From positions 1-64,000 of the forward strand of contig CADEGF010000044.1 in the NCBI GenBank assembly GCA_902826815.1: a stretch of 64,000 bases of DNA. Direction: 5' to 3'. The stretch is from an uncultured Mycobacteriaceae bacterium. GTDB taxonomy: Bacteria; Actinomycetota; Actinomycetes; Mycobacteriales; Mycobacteriaceae. Made by a program: the position numbers and the translations under genes. Below are positions 35,098 to 45,617 of the stretch, piece after piece (within the stretch, counting starts at the first letter, position 1; each line of letters starts with the position of its first letter). The notes under the pieces are model-generated. The model saw only the letters and a list, made by a program, of their open reading frames with translations. It was not told where the DNA came from and did not search any database.

Positions 35098-35931
35098 TCA
35101 ACTTCCCAACTCAATCGGGGCGCCCACAAGGGAGCCGTATTCCGTCCAACTGCCGTCGTAGTTCTTGACGTTCTTATGTCCCAAAAGTTCCTGCAGGACG
35201 AACCAGGTGTGCGACGAGCGCTCACCGATGCGGCAGTACGCGATGGTCTCTTTTTCGCCGTCCAGTCCGGCCTCGGCGTACAGCGTGGCGAGGTCGTCGT
35301 CCGACTTGAACGTGCCGTCCTCGTTGGCCGCCTTGCTCCACGGCACGTTGATCGCGCCGGGGATGTGGCCTGGGCGCTGGCTCTGCTCCTGCGGCAGGTG
35401 GGCGGGCGCAAGGATCTTGCCCGAGAACTCGTCGGGCGAGCGCACGTCGACCAGGTTCTTGACATTGATGGCGTCGATGGTCTCGTCGCGGAACGCGCGG
35501 ATGCTGTTGTCGGGAGCCTTGGCGGTGTACGTCGTCGACGCCCGGTCAGGAACATCCGTGACGAGGGGGCGGCCGTCGAGCTCCCACTTCTTGCGTCCGC
35601 CGTCGAGCAGCTTGACGTTCTCGTGGCCGTACAGCTTGAAGTACCAATACGCGTACGCCGCGAACCAGTTGTTGTTGCCGCCGTACAGGATCACCGTGTC
35701 GTCGTTGCCGATGCCCTTGTCCGACAACAGCTTCGAGAACTGCTGCTGGTCGACGAAGTCACGCTTGACCTGATCCTGAAGCTCGGTCTTCCAGTCCAGC
35801 CGGACGGCGCCTGCGATGTGGCCGCCCTCGTAGGCGGAGGTGTCCTCGTCGACTTCGACGAAGACGGTGTTGGGTGCATCGAGATTGCTCTCGGCCCAGT
35901 CGGTGCTGACCAGGACGTCGGAGCGTGCCAT
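35098..35931 (-). CDS. cysA2: Thiosulfate sulfurtransferase (rhodanese)
   Basis: A 277-residue two-domain rhodanese. The active-site loop in the C-terminal domain is YCRIGERSSHTW with Cys233; the N-terminal domain (about 1-130) lacks the cysteine, as usual. It moves sulfur from thiosulfate to an acceptor. It lies in a minus-strand run with lmeA, thiX, DUF4395 and sseC2, downstream of a polycysteine leader peptide, which suggests control by cysteine supply. The 36-bp gap to DUF4395 holds an RBS (GGATTTCC-type region) but no clear promoter. Confidence 0.95.
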   Translation of the reverse strand: MARSDVLVSTDWAESNLDAPNTVFVEVDEDTSAYEGGHIAGAVRLDWKTELQDQVKRDFVDQQQFSKLLSDKGIGNDDTVILYGGNNNWFAAYAYWYFKLYGHENVKLLDGGRKKWELDGRPLVTDVPDRASTTYTAKAPDNSIRAFRDETIDAINVKNLVDVRSPDEFSGKILAPAHLPQEQSQRPGHIPGAINVPWSKAANEDGTFKSDDDLATLYAEAGLDGEKETIAYCRIGERSSHTWFVLQELLGHKNVKNYDGSWTEYGSLVGAPIELGS

Positions 35932-35967
35932 GAAGGAAATCCTTTCGGTTGCTTAATAATTCAGGTA

Positions 35968-36453
35968 CTACGCGGGGACCCTCGAGCGACGCAGGCGCGC
36001 CACCAGCGGGTAGAGCTGACAGCCAAGGCAGATGGCGAAGGCTGCGTTGAGGAATGCGGCGACCAAGGCGAACCCGGTGGCGATCAGGCCGAGCGTGCCG
36101 AGGCCCGTCGCGAACCCGACGGCGCCGACGACGGCGAAGACGAACCCGACCAGTTGCGCGAACTTGAGCGGCGGCACGGGTTCCTTCTCGGTGACCGGTG
36201 CGAGCCGGGGGGCGACGAACTTGGCAAAGATCCGACCGTACGGGTGCTTACGCGGCCCGCCGAGCGCACCGATCGCGAACACCACCGACTGCACGCCGAG
36301 AATGACCGCGGCGGCGACCAGGCTGACGCTCGAGACGAGCAGCGTGACGACGAGAACCGCCGTCGTGACCCAGGCGGCGAAGCGGGGCCCGCGGACGTCG
36401 ACCTGATCGACGGCGGCAGTGATCTTGCTGGGCGATCCCAGTTCGGATGTCAT
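35968..36453 (-). CDS. DUF4395 integral membrane protein
   Basis: A 161-residue protein with four membrane helices and the core DVRGPRFAAW at the start, matching DUF4395. The family sits beside rhodanese and thioredoxin genes in actinobacteria and may take part in sulfur transport or redox, by context only. ATG 36453 follows AGGAG at 10 nt; an earlier GTG at 36501 would run into the attenuator region. Confidence 0.85.
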   Translation of the reverse strand: MTSELGSPSKITAAVDQVDVRGPRFAAWVTTAVLVVTLLVSSVSLVAAAVILGVQSVVFAIGALGGPRKHPYGRIFAKFVAPRLAPVTEKEPVPPLKFAQLVGFVFAVVGAVGFATGLGTLGLIATGFALVAAFLNAAFAICLGCQLYPLVARLRRSRVPA

Positions 36454-36519
36454 GGAAGTCACACTCCTGTTGTTGGGTAGGGCTGGTTGCGAGCAGGCCA
36501 CATAGGGGCTGCTCCGAGC

Positions 36520-36547
36520 GAGCGCGCGAGACCGCGCGGCTGCGCTC
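36520..36547 (-). promoter_or_regulatory. Putative attenuator stem after the polycysteine leader
   Basis: On the minus strand GAGCGC (36547-36542), overlapping the leader's stop codon, can pair with GCGCTC (36525-36520). Pairing at the leader stop is what a ribosome-controlled attenuator needs. Confidence 0.35.
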
Positions 36548-36614
36548 AGCAGCTACAACAACAACAACAACCCGCGACGCGGCACAGGTCGACTGTGCGG
36601 CGCTTGGTGAGCAT
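36546..36614 (-). CDS. Polycysteine leader peptide (22 residues)
   Basis: An ATG frame of 22 codons starting MLTKRRTVDLCRVAG and ending in five consecutive Cys codons (TGT), then Ser-Cys and a stop. Seven of 22 residues are Cys. Polycysteine short frames in this position are known in mycobacteria as cysteine-responsive attenuators of the cysA2 operon: when Cys-tRNA is short, ribosomes stall and downstream genes are expressed. A TAAGCT hexamer lies 28 nt upstream (36648-36643). Too short for normal gene callers. Confidence 0.85.
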   Translation of the reverse strand: MLTKRRTVDLCRVAGCCCCCSC

Positions 36615-36642
36615 CACCAGGAGGCGGGCGGACACGCCGGTC

Positions 36643-36648
36643 AGCTTA
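36643..36648 (-). promoter_or_regulatory. Putative -10 for the polycysteine leader transcript
   Basis: TAAGCT on the minus strand, 28 nt before the leader ATG; a TTGGCT 19 nt further up is a possible -35. It overlaps the 3' end region of thiX. Confidence 0.35.
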
Positions 36649-36664
36649 CCCAACGACATGGCGA

Positions 36665-37096
36665 TCAAGCCAACAGCGGTTCGAGCGCAGACCGCAGGTC
36701 ATCGGCGGTCGGGACACCGGACGCCCGGTATCGCCTCCGGCCGTCGGCGTCGAAGACGAACGTTGTCGGCAAGGACAGCACCGAGAGGCGGCGTGCGGCG
36801 TCGGGGTGGTCGTCCATGTCGATCTCGACGTCGGCCACTCCCGGCAGGTCCTCGCACACCTGGTCGACCACCCGCCGCACACCGCCACACGGCCCGCACC
36901 AAACCGCGCTGAAGTGCACGATTGTCGGTCCGGTCGTCGAAAGACCGAGGTCGGACGTGTCCACCGGCTCGGTATCGGCCGTGACGGGGGTTTCCTTGAG
37001 CAGCCCGGCCCGCAGGGCGATCAATCTGTTGATCGCATAGGCGATGCCGAACGCCGCGATCAGCACGACGAGGACGACGGCAAGCGAAGGGCTCAT
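36665..37096 (-). CDS. thiX: Membrane-anchored thioredoxin (ThiX)
   Basis: A 143-residue protein: one N-terminal membrane helix (about residues 5-25), a linker, then a thioredoxin fold with active site AVWCGPCGGVRR (WCGPC, about residues 66-70) and the cis-Pro in SLPTTFVF. Likely a thiol-disulfide protein at the membrane. It overlaps lmeA by 4 nt (ATGA) and precedes the polycysteine leader. Confidence 0.92.
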   Translation of the reverse strand: MSPSLAVVLVVLIAAFGIAYAINRLIALRAGLLKETPVTADTEPVDTSDLGLSTTGPTIVHFSAVWCGPCGGVRRVVDQVCEDLPGVADVEIDMDDHPDAARRLSVLSLPTTFVFDADGRRRYRASGVPTADDLRSALEPLLA

Positions 37097-37947
37097 GACT
37101 GTGTGAACTCATTCAGCGAGATGGTTACTCCCTCGGCGATGCCCTCGATGATGACATCGGATCCGCGGGCACCTTCGCTGGTCGGCTTGAGACCGAACGG
37201 CAGCTTCAGCCCGGGCATCGTGGTGGTGAACGCGGCCAGCACGGCCGCAGTCTTGTCCTCGGGCACCTCCTGGTCGGCGGTGCCCGCGCCGGTGAGCACG
37301 CCTGTCGGGGTGAACACCAGGGTTGTCTGGTCAGGACCTCCGACGGACAGGTCCACCGAGATGCTCACCCTCTCGTGGAAGCCGGCTGCCTTCGGCGTAC
37401 CGGTGAAGACCAGCCCCTTATTGCCCGAGATACCCGACTCGGTGGTCCCGCCGGTGGGATTGTTGGTCTCCTTGGGCGGCGCCTCCACCAGCAGGTCGGG
37501 GATGCCCATGAAGCGCCCGAGATGGGTGGAGTCGATGATGATGCGGCTCTCGACCTTGGCCACCGGAAGTTCGGATTCCGTATCGATGAGCCAGGAGTCC
37601 TTCGGCACGTCGACGGAATACAAGGTCGCCTCGTAGGAAACCTTGCCCGCGACGGGGTGAGCTACCCCGTTCGCACGGATCTCGATCTGGCTGTAGTTCC
37701 GGTCGACGGCCTGGGAGATGAATGGAAACCCGATGATGCCGACCCACGGGTCGAAGTCGAGCTTCGACTCGCTGCGAACGGCCCTGGCCAGGTGATATTC
37801 GGCGTAGATCGCCGCCCCGAAGTCGACGCCGACCGCCGCGATCGCCACCGCGGCCACCGCCGACACCACCCCGACCACCACCTTGCGCACCCCGACATTC
37901 TGGCCCACCGGTCCGGCCCTGCCCTGCTCGGCGCGGCTAATCGGCAT
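37093..37947 (-). CDS. lmeA: LmeA-family phospholipid-binding protein (lipomannan elongation factor)
   Basis: A 284-residue DUF2993 protein with an N-terminal membrane segment or uncleaved signal (about residues 22-48) and an exported beta-rich domain ([32 protein letters not shown]). The mycobacterial member LmeA is needed for mannan elongation of lipomannan. ATG 37947 is used; a GTG at 37890 (RKVVVGVVS) is a strong alternative because the extra N-terminus is polar and unusual. Divergent from glnR. Confidence 0.85.
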   Translation of the reverse strand: MPISRAEQGRAGPVGQNVGVRKVVVGVVSAVAAVAIAAVGVDFGAAIYAEYHLARAVRSESKLDFDPWVGIIGFPFISQAVDRNYSQIEIRANGVAHPVAGKVSYEATLYSVDVPKDSWLIDTESELPVAKVESRIIIDSTHLGRFMGIPDLLVEAPPKETNNPTGGTTESGISGNKGLVFTGTPKAAGFHERVSISVDLSVGGPDQTTLVFTPTGVLTGAGTADQEVPEDKTAAVLAAFTTTMPGLKLPFGLKPTSEGARGSDVIIEGIAEGVTISLNEFTQS

Positions 37948-38056
37948 GTATCGGGTTATCGTTAGTGCACCGGTAACGCCCAGATGTCGGACACGAATCT
38001 GGGAGGTATCTGCAGACAGCGATGTCAGTCAACCTGCCCGGCACGCTGGAGGGCCC

Positions 38057-39735
<1,679 letters not shown>

Positions 39736-39785
39736 CGCCGCTAGTCCCTCGCAAGCTGGGGAACCCCAGAAAGCCAGCCGTACCT

Positions 39786-39807
39786 GTTCACCGTTCGTTC
39801 ACCTTCC
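39786..39807 (+). promoter_or_regulatory. Phosphate box (two 11-bp direct repeats) upstream of pstS
   Basis: GTTCACCGTTC (39786-39796) and GTTCACCTTCC (39797-39807) are adjacent 11-bp units. This GTTCACC repeat form is the known PHO box of actinobacteria (SenX3-RegX3 in mycobacteria, PhoP in Streptomyces). It ends 27 bp before a TACGTT -10. Confidence 0.82.
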
Positions 39808-39834
39808 ATCCCACAGCCGTCCACCGCGGCCGCA

Positions 39835-39840
39835 TACGTT
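39835..39840 (+). promoter_or_regulatory. -10 element of the pst operon
   Basis: TACGTT, about 50 nt before the pstS GTG, with the phosphate box over the -35 region. GGGAG precedes the start codon. Confidence 0.55.
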
Positions 39841-39890
39841 GCCGGAGAGCCGCAAGCCCGTCAGGGTTCGTCAACGGAAAGTGGGAGTAA

Positions 39891-41027
39891 GTGAAGCTCA
39901 ACAACATTGGCAAGGCGTTCGGTACGACGCTGTCCGCCGCGGCGCTCGCCGCGCTGACGCTGTCTGGCTGCGGTAGCGACAACAACGCCGGAACGAGCAC
40001 CTCATCCGGTGCATCCGGTGCATCGGGAACCGCCTCGTCATCGGCCGAATGCGGCGGCAAGAACTCCCTGACGGGTGAGGGGTCGACGGCCCAGCAGAAC
40101 GCGATCGCGGAGTTCAACAAGGTGTGGGGCCAGGTCTGTTCGGGCAAGACGGTGGCTTACAACCCGACCGGTTCTGGCGCAGGCGTTGACCAGTTCATCG
40201 CCAAGCAGGTCGACTTCGCAGGCTCCGACTCGGCGCTGAAGGACGATCAGGTCGCCAAGGCCGCCGAACGCTGCGGCGGCGGCGAGGCGTGGAATCTGCC
40301 GCTGGTGTTCGGCCCCGTGGCGATGGCCTTCAACATCGAGGGCGTCGACACTCTGGTCGTCAACGCCGATGTGCTCGCCAAGATCTTCGGTGGCCAGATC
40401 AAGAAGTGGAACGATCCGGCCATCGCTGCGCTGAACTCCGGTGCGGCCCTGCCCGATGCCGACATCAAGCCGATCTACCGGTCGGACTCCTCGGGCACCA
40501 CCGACAACTTCCAGACGTACCTCGGCGCGGCCGCGCCAGAAGCGTGGACGAAGGGCGCAGGCAAGGAGTTCCAGGGCGGCGCAGGTGAAGGTGCGCAGAA
40601 GTCGTCCGGTGTCGTGCAGGCCATCCAGGCCACCCCCGGCTCGATCGGCTACGTGGAGAAGGGCTTCGCGCAGCAGGCGGGACTGCCCTTCGCGCAGATC
40701 GACAGCGGTGCGGGTGCCGTCGAGCTCACCGACGAAACCACCGGTAAAGCCGTTGACACCGCCAAATTCAAGGGCGAAGGCAACGACCTGGTTCTCGACC
40801 TCGACGCGCTGTACGCCAGTAAGGAAGCCGGCTCCTACCCGCTGATGCTGGCGACGTACGAGATCGTCTGCTCGACGGGCTACGACGCCGACACCGCCGC
40901 TGCGGTGAAGTCGTTCCTCACGGTGGCGGCGAACGAGGGTCAGGCGAACCTCTCGGCCGCGGGCTACGTTCCGTTGCCGGACGCGTTCAAGGAGCGACTG
41001 CTCAAGTCCGTCGACGCAATTGCGTAG
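39891..41027 (+). CDS. pstS: Phosphate-binding lipoprotein PstS
   Basis: A 378-residue lipoprotein of the high-affinity phosphate transporter. The lipobox is LSGC (Cys27), followed by a Ser/Gly/Ala linker. Phosphate-site motifs are LTGEGSTAQQNAI, YNPTGSGAGVDQFI, DFAGSDSAL and YRSDSSGTTDNFQTYL. First gene of pstSCAB; its promoter carries a phosphate box. Confidence 0.96.
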   Translation: MKLNNIGKAFGTTLSAAALAALTLSGCGSDNNAGTSTSSGASGASGTASSSAECGGKNSLTGEGSTAQQNAIAEFNKVWGQVCSGKTVAYNPTGSGAGVDQFIAKQVDFAGSDSALKDDQVAKAAERCGGGEAWNLPLVFGPVAMAFNIEGVDTLVVNADVLAKIFGGQIKKWNDPAIAALNSGAALPDADIKPIYRSDSSGTTDNFQTYLGAAAPEAWTKGAGKEFQGGAGEGAQKSSGVVQAIQATPGSIGYVEKGFAQQAGLPFAQIDSGAGAVELTDETTGKAVDTAKFKGEGNDLVLDLDALYASKEAGSYPLMLATYEIVCSTGYDADTAAAVKSFLTVAANEGQANLSAAGYVPLPDAFKERLLKSVDAIA

Positions 41028-41063
41028 TTGCGCAGCGCGTCAGCACAATTGTGGTGAGGATGG

Positions 41064-42131
41064 GTGCCGAAACCGATGACGGATAGGCTCGATGTGACGG
41101 AAGCGAACGGGCTGCCAGATCCATCTGACGCGGGGTCGGGTGAAGTGATCGCTTCACCCTTTCCCGAACCGGCGCCCATTTCCACCGATCCCTCCAAGCG
41201 TGCGAAGGTCCGGATAGGCGACCGGCTATTCCGCGGCCTCGCCGAGGGATCCGGCATCCTGATCGTCGTCATCATCGCCGCCATCGGGGCGTTCCTGCTC
41301 TGGCGCGCCGTCCCAGCGCTGACCCGCAATGAGGCGAACTTCTTCCTCTACGGCGGGAACTGGGTCACCACCGACACGTCGGCGATGCAGTTCGGCATCC
41401 TCGACCTCTTGCAGGTCACCGTCTTCGTGTCGCTGTTCGCGCTGATTCTCGCGATGCCGGTGGCACTGGGGATTGCCATCTTTCTGACCCAGTACGCACC
41501 GCGTCGGGTTTCGGGCCCGCTGGCCTACATGGTGGACCTGTTGGCCGCGGTGCCGTCGATCATCTACGGCGTGTGGGGCCTTTACGTGCTCGCCCCTGCG
41601 ATCAAGCCGTTTGCAATGTGGCTGAACGAGAACCTCAGCTGGCTCTTTCTCTTCCAGACCGGCAACGCCTCGGTGGCCGGTGGCGGCACGATCTTCACCG
41701 CGGGCATCGTTCTGGCCGTGATGATCCTGCCGATCATCACAGCGGTCACCCGGGAAGTGTTCGTCCAGACGCCGCGCGGACAGATCGAGGCGGCGCTGGC
41801 GCTCGGCGCCACCCGCTGGGAGGTCGTGAAGACGACGGTGCTGCCGTTCGGGTTGTCCGGTTACATCAGCGGCGCGATGCTCGGCCTTGGCCGAGCGCTC
41901 GGCGAGACGATCGCGCTGCTGATCATCCTGCGCGGCACGCAGCAGGCGTTCGGATGGTCGCTGTTCGACGCCGGCTACACGTTCGCTAGCAAGATCGCCG
42001 CTGCCGCTTCGGAATTCAACGATCAGTACAAGGCGGGTGCGTACATCGCGGCGGGTCTGGTGCTGTTCATCCTGACGTTCATCGTCAACTCGCTGGCGCG
42101 GGCAGCCGTCGCCGGAAGGAGCAAGTCATGA
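41064..42131 (+). CDS. pstC: Phosphate ABC transporter permease PstC
   Basis: A 355-residue membrane protein with a long cytoplasmic N-terminus (about 65 residues) and six helices. The EAA loop contacting the ATPase is [29 protein letters not shown] (about 240-270). GTG 41064 is used (GAGG 4 nt before it); ATG 41076 is possible. Overlaps pstA by 4 nt. Confidence 0.95.
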   Translation: MPKPMTDRLDVTEANGLPDPSDAGSGEVIASPFPEPAPISTDPSKRAKVRIGDRLFRGLAEGSGILIVVIIAAIGAFLLWRAVPALTRNEANFFLYGGNWVTTDTSAMQFGILDLLQVTVFVSLFALILAMPVALGIAIFLTQYAPRRVSGPLAYMVDLLAAVPSIIYGVWGLYVLAPAIKPFAMWLNENLSWLFLFQTGNASVAGGGTIFTAGIVLAVMILPIITAVTREVFVQTPRGQIEAALALGATRWEVVKTTVLPFGLSGYISGAMLGLGRALGETIALLIILRGTQQAFGWSLFDAGYTFASKIAAAASEFNDQYKAGAYIAAGLVLFILTFIVNSLARAAVAGRSKS

Positions 42132-43042
42132 CGGCGACACTCGACCGGCCGGTCAAGGCGCCGACGTTCCAGCGGCTGAGCCTGCGTCGCAAGGTGGCCG
42201 ACAATGTCGCGACGGTGCTGGTGACCCTGTCGGTGGTGATCGCGATGGTGCCCCTGGTATGGGTGCTCTACACCGTGATCGTGAAAGGCATCGGCGCCGT
42301 CATGTCGAGCACGTGGTGGTACAACTCGCAGGCGGGGATGACGGCCTTCCAGGCGGGCGGTGGGGCGTACCACGCGATCGTCGGAACTCTGTTGCAGGGC
42401 TTGGTGTGTGCGATCATCTCGATCCCGATCGGCGTGTTCGTCGGCATCTATCTGGTCGAGTACGGCGGCGGCACCAGACTCGGGAAGTTGACCACGTTCA
42501 TGGTGGACATCCTGACCGGTGTGCCCTCGATCGTGGCCGCACTGTTCATCTACGCGCTGTGGGTCGCGACGCTCGGCTTCCAACGGTCGGGCTTCGCAGT
42601 GTCGCTTGCGCTGGTGCTGTTGATGATCCCGGTGATCGTCCGATCCACCGAGGAGATGCTGCGCATCGTCCCCATGGATCTGCGCGAAGCGAGTTATGCG
42701 CTGGGCGTGCCGAAGTGGCGAACCATATCCTCGATCGTGATTCCGACCGCACTGTCAGGCATCGTCACGGGCATCCTGTTGGCGCTCGCCAGGGTGATGG
42801 GGGAGACGGCGCCGTTGCTGATCCTGGTCGGATACGCGCAGGCGATGAACTTCGACATGTTCGGCGGCTTCATGGGATCGCTGCCCGGCATGATGTACGA
42901 CCAGACGTCGGCGGGCGCAGGTGCCAATCCCGTTCCGACGGACCGGCTTTGGGGTGCTGCGCTGACCCTCATCGTGCTGATCGCGCTGCTGAATGTCGGC
43001 GCGCGCTTCATCGCCAAGTTCTTTTCCCCGAAAAAGGTTTAG
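42128..43042 (+). CDS. pstA: Phosphate ABC transporter permease PstA
   Basis: A 304-residue permease with six helices and the EAA-type loop [30 protein letters not shown] (about 178-207). Pairs with PstC to form the channel. ATG in the pstC stop (ATGA). Confidence 0.95.
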   Translation: MTATLDRPVKAPTFQRLSLRRKVADNVATVLVTLSVVIAMVPLVWVLYTVIVKGIGAVMSSTWWYNSQAGMTAFQAGGGAYHAIVGTLLQGLVCAIISIPIGVFVGIYLVEYGGGTRLGKLTTFMVDILTGVPSIVAALFIYALWVATLGFQRSGFAVSLALVLLMIPVIVRSTEEMLRIVPMDLREASYALGVPKWRTISSIVIPTALSGIVTGILLALARVMGETAPLLILVGYAQAMNFDMFGGFMGSLPGMMYDQTSAGAGANPVPTDRLWGAALTLIVLIALLNVGARFIAKFFSPKKV

Positions 43043-43053
43043 GAGTCACTGAG

Positions 43054-43830
43054 ATGGCCAAGCGCCTCGACCTCAAAGACGTCAACATCTACTACGGCTC
43101 GTTTCACGCCGTTGCCGACGTTTCGATGGCGATCCCGCCGCGACATGTGACGGCTTTCATCGGCCCCTCGGGTTGCGGCAAGTCCACCGTGCTGCGCACG
43201 CTGAACCGGATGCACGAAGTCATTCCCGGCGCGCGCGTCGAGGGTTCGGTACTGCTGGACGGCGACGACGTCTACGGCGCGGGCGTCGACCCCGTCGGCG
43301 TCCGCAAGACCATCGGCATGGTGTTCCAGCGGCCGAACCCGTTCCCCACCATGTCCATTCGAGACAACGTGGTGGCCGGCCTCAAGCTGCAGGGTCTCCG
43401 CAACAAGAAGACCCTCGACGAGGTGGCGGAGAAGTCGCTCAAGGGCGCCAACTTGTGGAACGAGGTGAAGGACCGGCTGGACAAGCCGGGCGGCGGTCTG
43501 TCCGGTGGTCAGCAGCAGCGGCTGTGCATCGCGCGCGCGATAGCCGTCCAACCCGACGTGCTGCTGATGGACGAGCCGTGTTCGGCGCTTGATCCGATCT
43601 CCACCCTGGCGATCGAGGATCTGATCGCCGAGCTCAAGCAGGACTACACGATCGTCATCGTCACGCACAATATGCAGCAGGCTGCCCGGGTCAGCGACCA
43701 GACGGCGTTCTTCAACCTCGCGGCGACGGGTAAACCCGGCAGGCTGATCGAGATCGACGACACCGAGAAGATCTTCTCCAACCCGACGGAGAGGGCGACG
43801 GAGGATTACATCTCGGGCCGCTTCGGCTAA
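43054..43830 (+). CDS. pstB: Phosphate ABC transporter ATPase PstB
   Basis: A 258-residue ATPase. Walker A is GPSGCGKST (about 37-45), the signature LSGGQQQR, Walker [13 protein letters not shown] and the H-loop [13 protein letters not shown] is 8 nt before ATG 43054. Its M. tuberculosis counterpart at this locus is called phoT. Last gene of the operon. Confidence 0.96.
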   Translation: MAKRLDLKDVNIYYGSFHAVADVSMAIPPRHVTAFIGPSGCGKSTVLRTLNRMHEVIPGARVEGSVLLDGDDVYGAGVDPVGVRKTIGMVFQRPNPFPTMSIRDNVVAGLKLQGLRNKKTLDEVAEKSLKGANLWNEVKDRLDKPGGGLSGGQQQRLCIARAIAVQPDVLLMDEPCSALDPISTLAIEDLIAELKQDYTIVIVTHNMQQAARVSDQTAFFNLAATGKPGRLIEIDDTEKIFSNPTERATEDYISGRFG

Positions 43831-43837
43831 CGCGGGG

Positions 43838-43899
43838 CGCCGAACGTGCGCCCACTGCGGAAGACCGCGTCAGAACTCGCAGCCAGCGCACGTTGGGCG
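43838..43899. repeat. 62-bp intergenic hairpin element (copy B), after pstB
   Basis: CGCCGAACGTGCGC (43838-43851) pairs with GCGCACGTTGGGCG (43886-43899) at 13 of 14 positions; an inner CTGCG/CGCAG stem lies within. It starts 8 nt after the pstB stop and probably ends the pst transcript. Its layout resembles the element at 10137-10194. Confidence 0.6.
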
Positions 43900-43943
43900 A
43901 CGCCCGGGGGAATAGCTCGACGGCCACGCCGTTCGTACCTGTC

Positions 43944-44870
43944 ATGAGCAAGGCAGTGCAATTCGACAAGTTCGGCGACATCGACGTGCTCGACGTCCGC
44001 GATGTCGAGCGACCCGCGCCAGGGGCGGGCGATGTTCTCGTCGAGGTCCGGGCCGCGGGAATCAACCCCGGCGAGGCGTCCATTCGCAAAGGCCTCTTGA
44101 AAGACATCTTCCCTACGACCTTCCCGTCCGGTGAGGGCAGTGACTTCGCAGGCGTCGTCGTCGAAACCGGCGCGGGCGTCGATGGATTCAAGGCGGGTGA
44201 TCAGGTATTCGGGTTCAGCGAGAAGCGATCGAGCCATGCCGAGTTCGTCGTCGTACCCGCAGCGAACGTCACCGCCAAGCCCGCCGGAGTGTCCTGGGAG
44301 GTTGCGGGCGGGCTGTTTGTCGCAGGCACCACCGCGTACGCCGCTGTGCGCGCCGTCGATCTGGCACCCGGAGAGGTGGTGGCCGTATCGGGTGCGGCGG
44401 GTGGAGTCGGTGTCATCGGGGTCCAGCTCGCAAAACGCGCCGGTGCCACCGTCGTAGGCATCGCGGGGCCGTCGAACGACGAATGGCTGCGCGCGCACGG
44501 TGTCATCCCCGTCAACTACGGCGACGATCTGGCCGAGCGGCTTCGGGCCGCGGCGCCCGAAGGTCGCATCGACGCGTTCCTCGACTTCTTCGGTGGCGGC
44601 TATGTCGAGCTGGCGGTCGACGAGCTGGGTATCGCGCCAGAGCGGGTGGACACCATCATCGACTTCGCAGCCGCCGAACAGTTCAAGGTGCGGACCGCGG
44701 GCAATGCCGACGCCGCCAACGCCGATGTACTGGCGGAACTGGCAGAACTGGTCGCCGATGGCAGCTTAGAAGTGCCGATCGCCGAGGTTTTCGCGCTCGA
44801 CGACGTTCGGGAAGCTTTCCGCACGCTCGAGCAGCGGCATACCAGGGGCAAGCTGGTGCTCCGCCCGTAG
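43944..44870 (+). CDS. NADP-dependent quinone oxidoreductase-like (zinc-free MDR family)
   Basis: A 308-residue medium-chain reductase. N-terminal GroES-like part (KAVQFDKFGDIDVLDVRDVERPAPGAGDVLVEV) and a cofactor motif VSGAAGGVGVIGVQLAKRAGA (about 145-165). No structural-zinc cysteines, as in quinone oxidoreductases. ATG 43944 fits the family start; a frame start at 43893 would fall in the hairpin. Ends 6 bp from the convergent phoU stop. Confidence 0.88.
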   Translation: MSKAVQFDKFGDIDVLDVRDVERPAPGAGDVLVEVRAAGINPGEASIRKGLLKDIFPTTFPSGEGSDFAGVVVETGAGVDGFKAGDQVFGFSEKRSSHAEFVVVPAANVTAKPAGVSWEVAGGLFVAGTTAYAAVRAVDLAPGEVVAVSGAAGGVGVIGVQLAKRAGATVVGIAGPSNDEWLRAHGVIPVNYGDDLAERLRAAAPEGRIDAFLDFFGGGYVELAVDELGIAPERVDTIIDFAAAEQFKVRTAGNADAANADVLAELAELVADGSLEVPIAEVFALDDVREAFRTLEQRHTRGKLVLRP

Positions 44871-44876
44871 TCGCGG

Positions 44877-45545
44877 TTAGCGCTGCGCGGGCAGTTCGTC
44901 CTCCTCTGGCAGCCTGCCCGTGGCCTGGAAGATGACCCGGCGGGCCACCTCGACGGCGTGATCGGCGAACCGTTCGTAGAAGCGGCTCAACAGTGTCACG
45001 TCGACCGCGGCGGTGACCCCGTGCTTCCATTCCTTGTCCATCAACACGCTGAAGAGGTGACGATGAAGGTCGTCCATCGCATCGTCTTCCTCGCTGATGC
45101 GGGCCGCCTTCTCGGGATCCTTCGTCAACAGCACCTCTTGGGCGCTATTGCCCAGTTCGACTGCCACGCGGCCCATTTCGGCGAAGTATCCATTGACCTC
45201 CTCGGGCAGCACATGCTGCGGATGACGGCGGCGGGCGATCTTCGCGACATGCAGCGCCAGGGCTCCCATCCGGTCGACGTCTGCGACGATCTGAATCGAG
45301 CTGACGATCGCGCGCAGGTCACCTGCCACCGGCGCCTGCAGAGCGAGCAGCACGAACGCCGCTTCCTCCGCCTTGGCGCTCATCGCCGCAATTTGCTCGT
45401 GGTCGGTGATCACCTGTTCGGCCAGCACCAGATCGGCCTGCAGCAGGGCCTGGGTCGCACGCTCCATCGCAACACCTGCCAGCCCGCACATATCGCCGAG
45501 CTGGTTGGTTAGGGCGTCTAGCTGCTCGTGATACGCAGTTCGCAT
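44877..45545 (-). CDS. phoU: PhoU-family phosphate signalling regulator (PhoY2-like)
   Basis: A 222-residue helical protein with two PhoU repeats ([24 protein letters not shown] at the start; [40 protein letters not shown] in the second). It links PstSCAB activity to the SenX3-RegX3 system and shuts the response off when phosphate is plentiful. ATG 45545 is 6 nt after TAGGCT. A phosphate-box array precedes it. Confidence 0.94.
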   Translation of the reverse strand: MRTAYHEQLDALTNQLGDMCGLAGVAMERATQALLQADLVLAEQVITDHEQIAAMSAKAEEAAFVLLALQAPVAGDLRAIVSSIQIVADVDRMGALALHVAKIARRRHPQHVLPEEVNGYFAEMGRVAVELGNSAQEVLLTKDPEKAARISEEDDAMDDLHRHLFSVLMDKEWKHGVTAAVDVTLLSRFYERFADHAVEVARRVIFQATGRLPEEDELPAQR

Positions 45546-45551
45546 ATCCCC

Positions 45552-45557
45552 AGCCTA
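45552..45557 (-). promoter_or_regulatory. -10 element of phoU, leaderless configuration
   Basis: On the minus strand TAGGCT is followed by 6 nt and ATG 45545. Confidence 0.55.
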
Positions 45558-45564
45558 AGGGCTG

Positions 45565-45608
45565 ATCCGGTGAATCGTCACGATGTGCAGGGTGAACGAA
45601 AGGTGAAT
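45565..45608 (-). promoter_or_regulatory. Phosphate-box array upstream of phoU (three units in 11-bp phase)
   Basis: Read on the minus strand, ATTCACC (45608-45602), GTTCACC (45597-45591) and ATTCACC (45575-45569) occur at offsets of 11 and 22 bp, so they are all in phase. The last unit lies 11 bp before the -10, over the -35 region. The pattern matches the pstS box on the other operon. Confidence 0.7.
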
Positions 45609-45617
45609 GCCGTCCGA

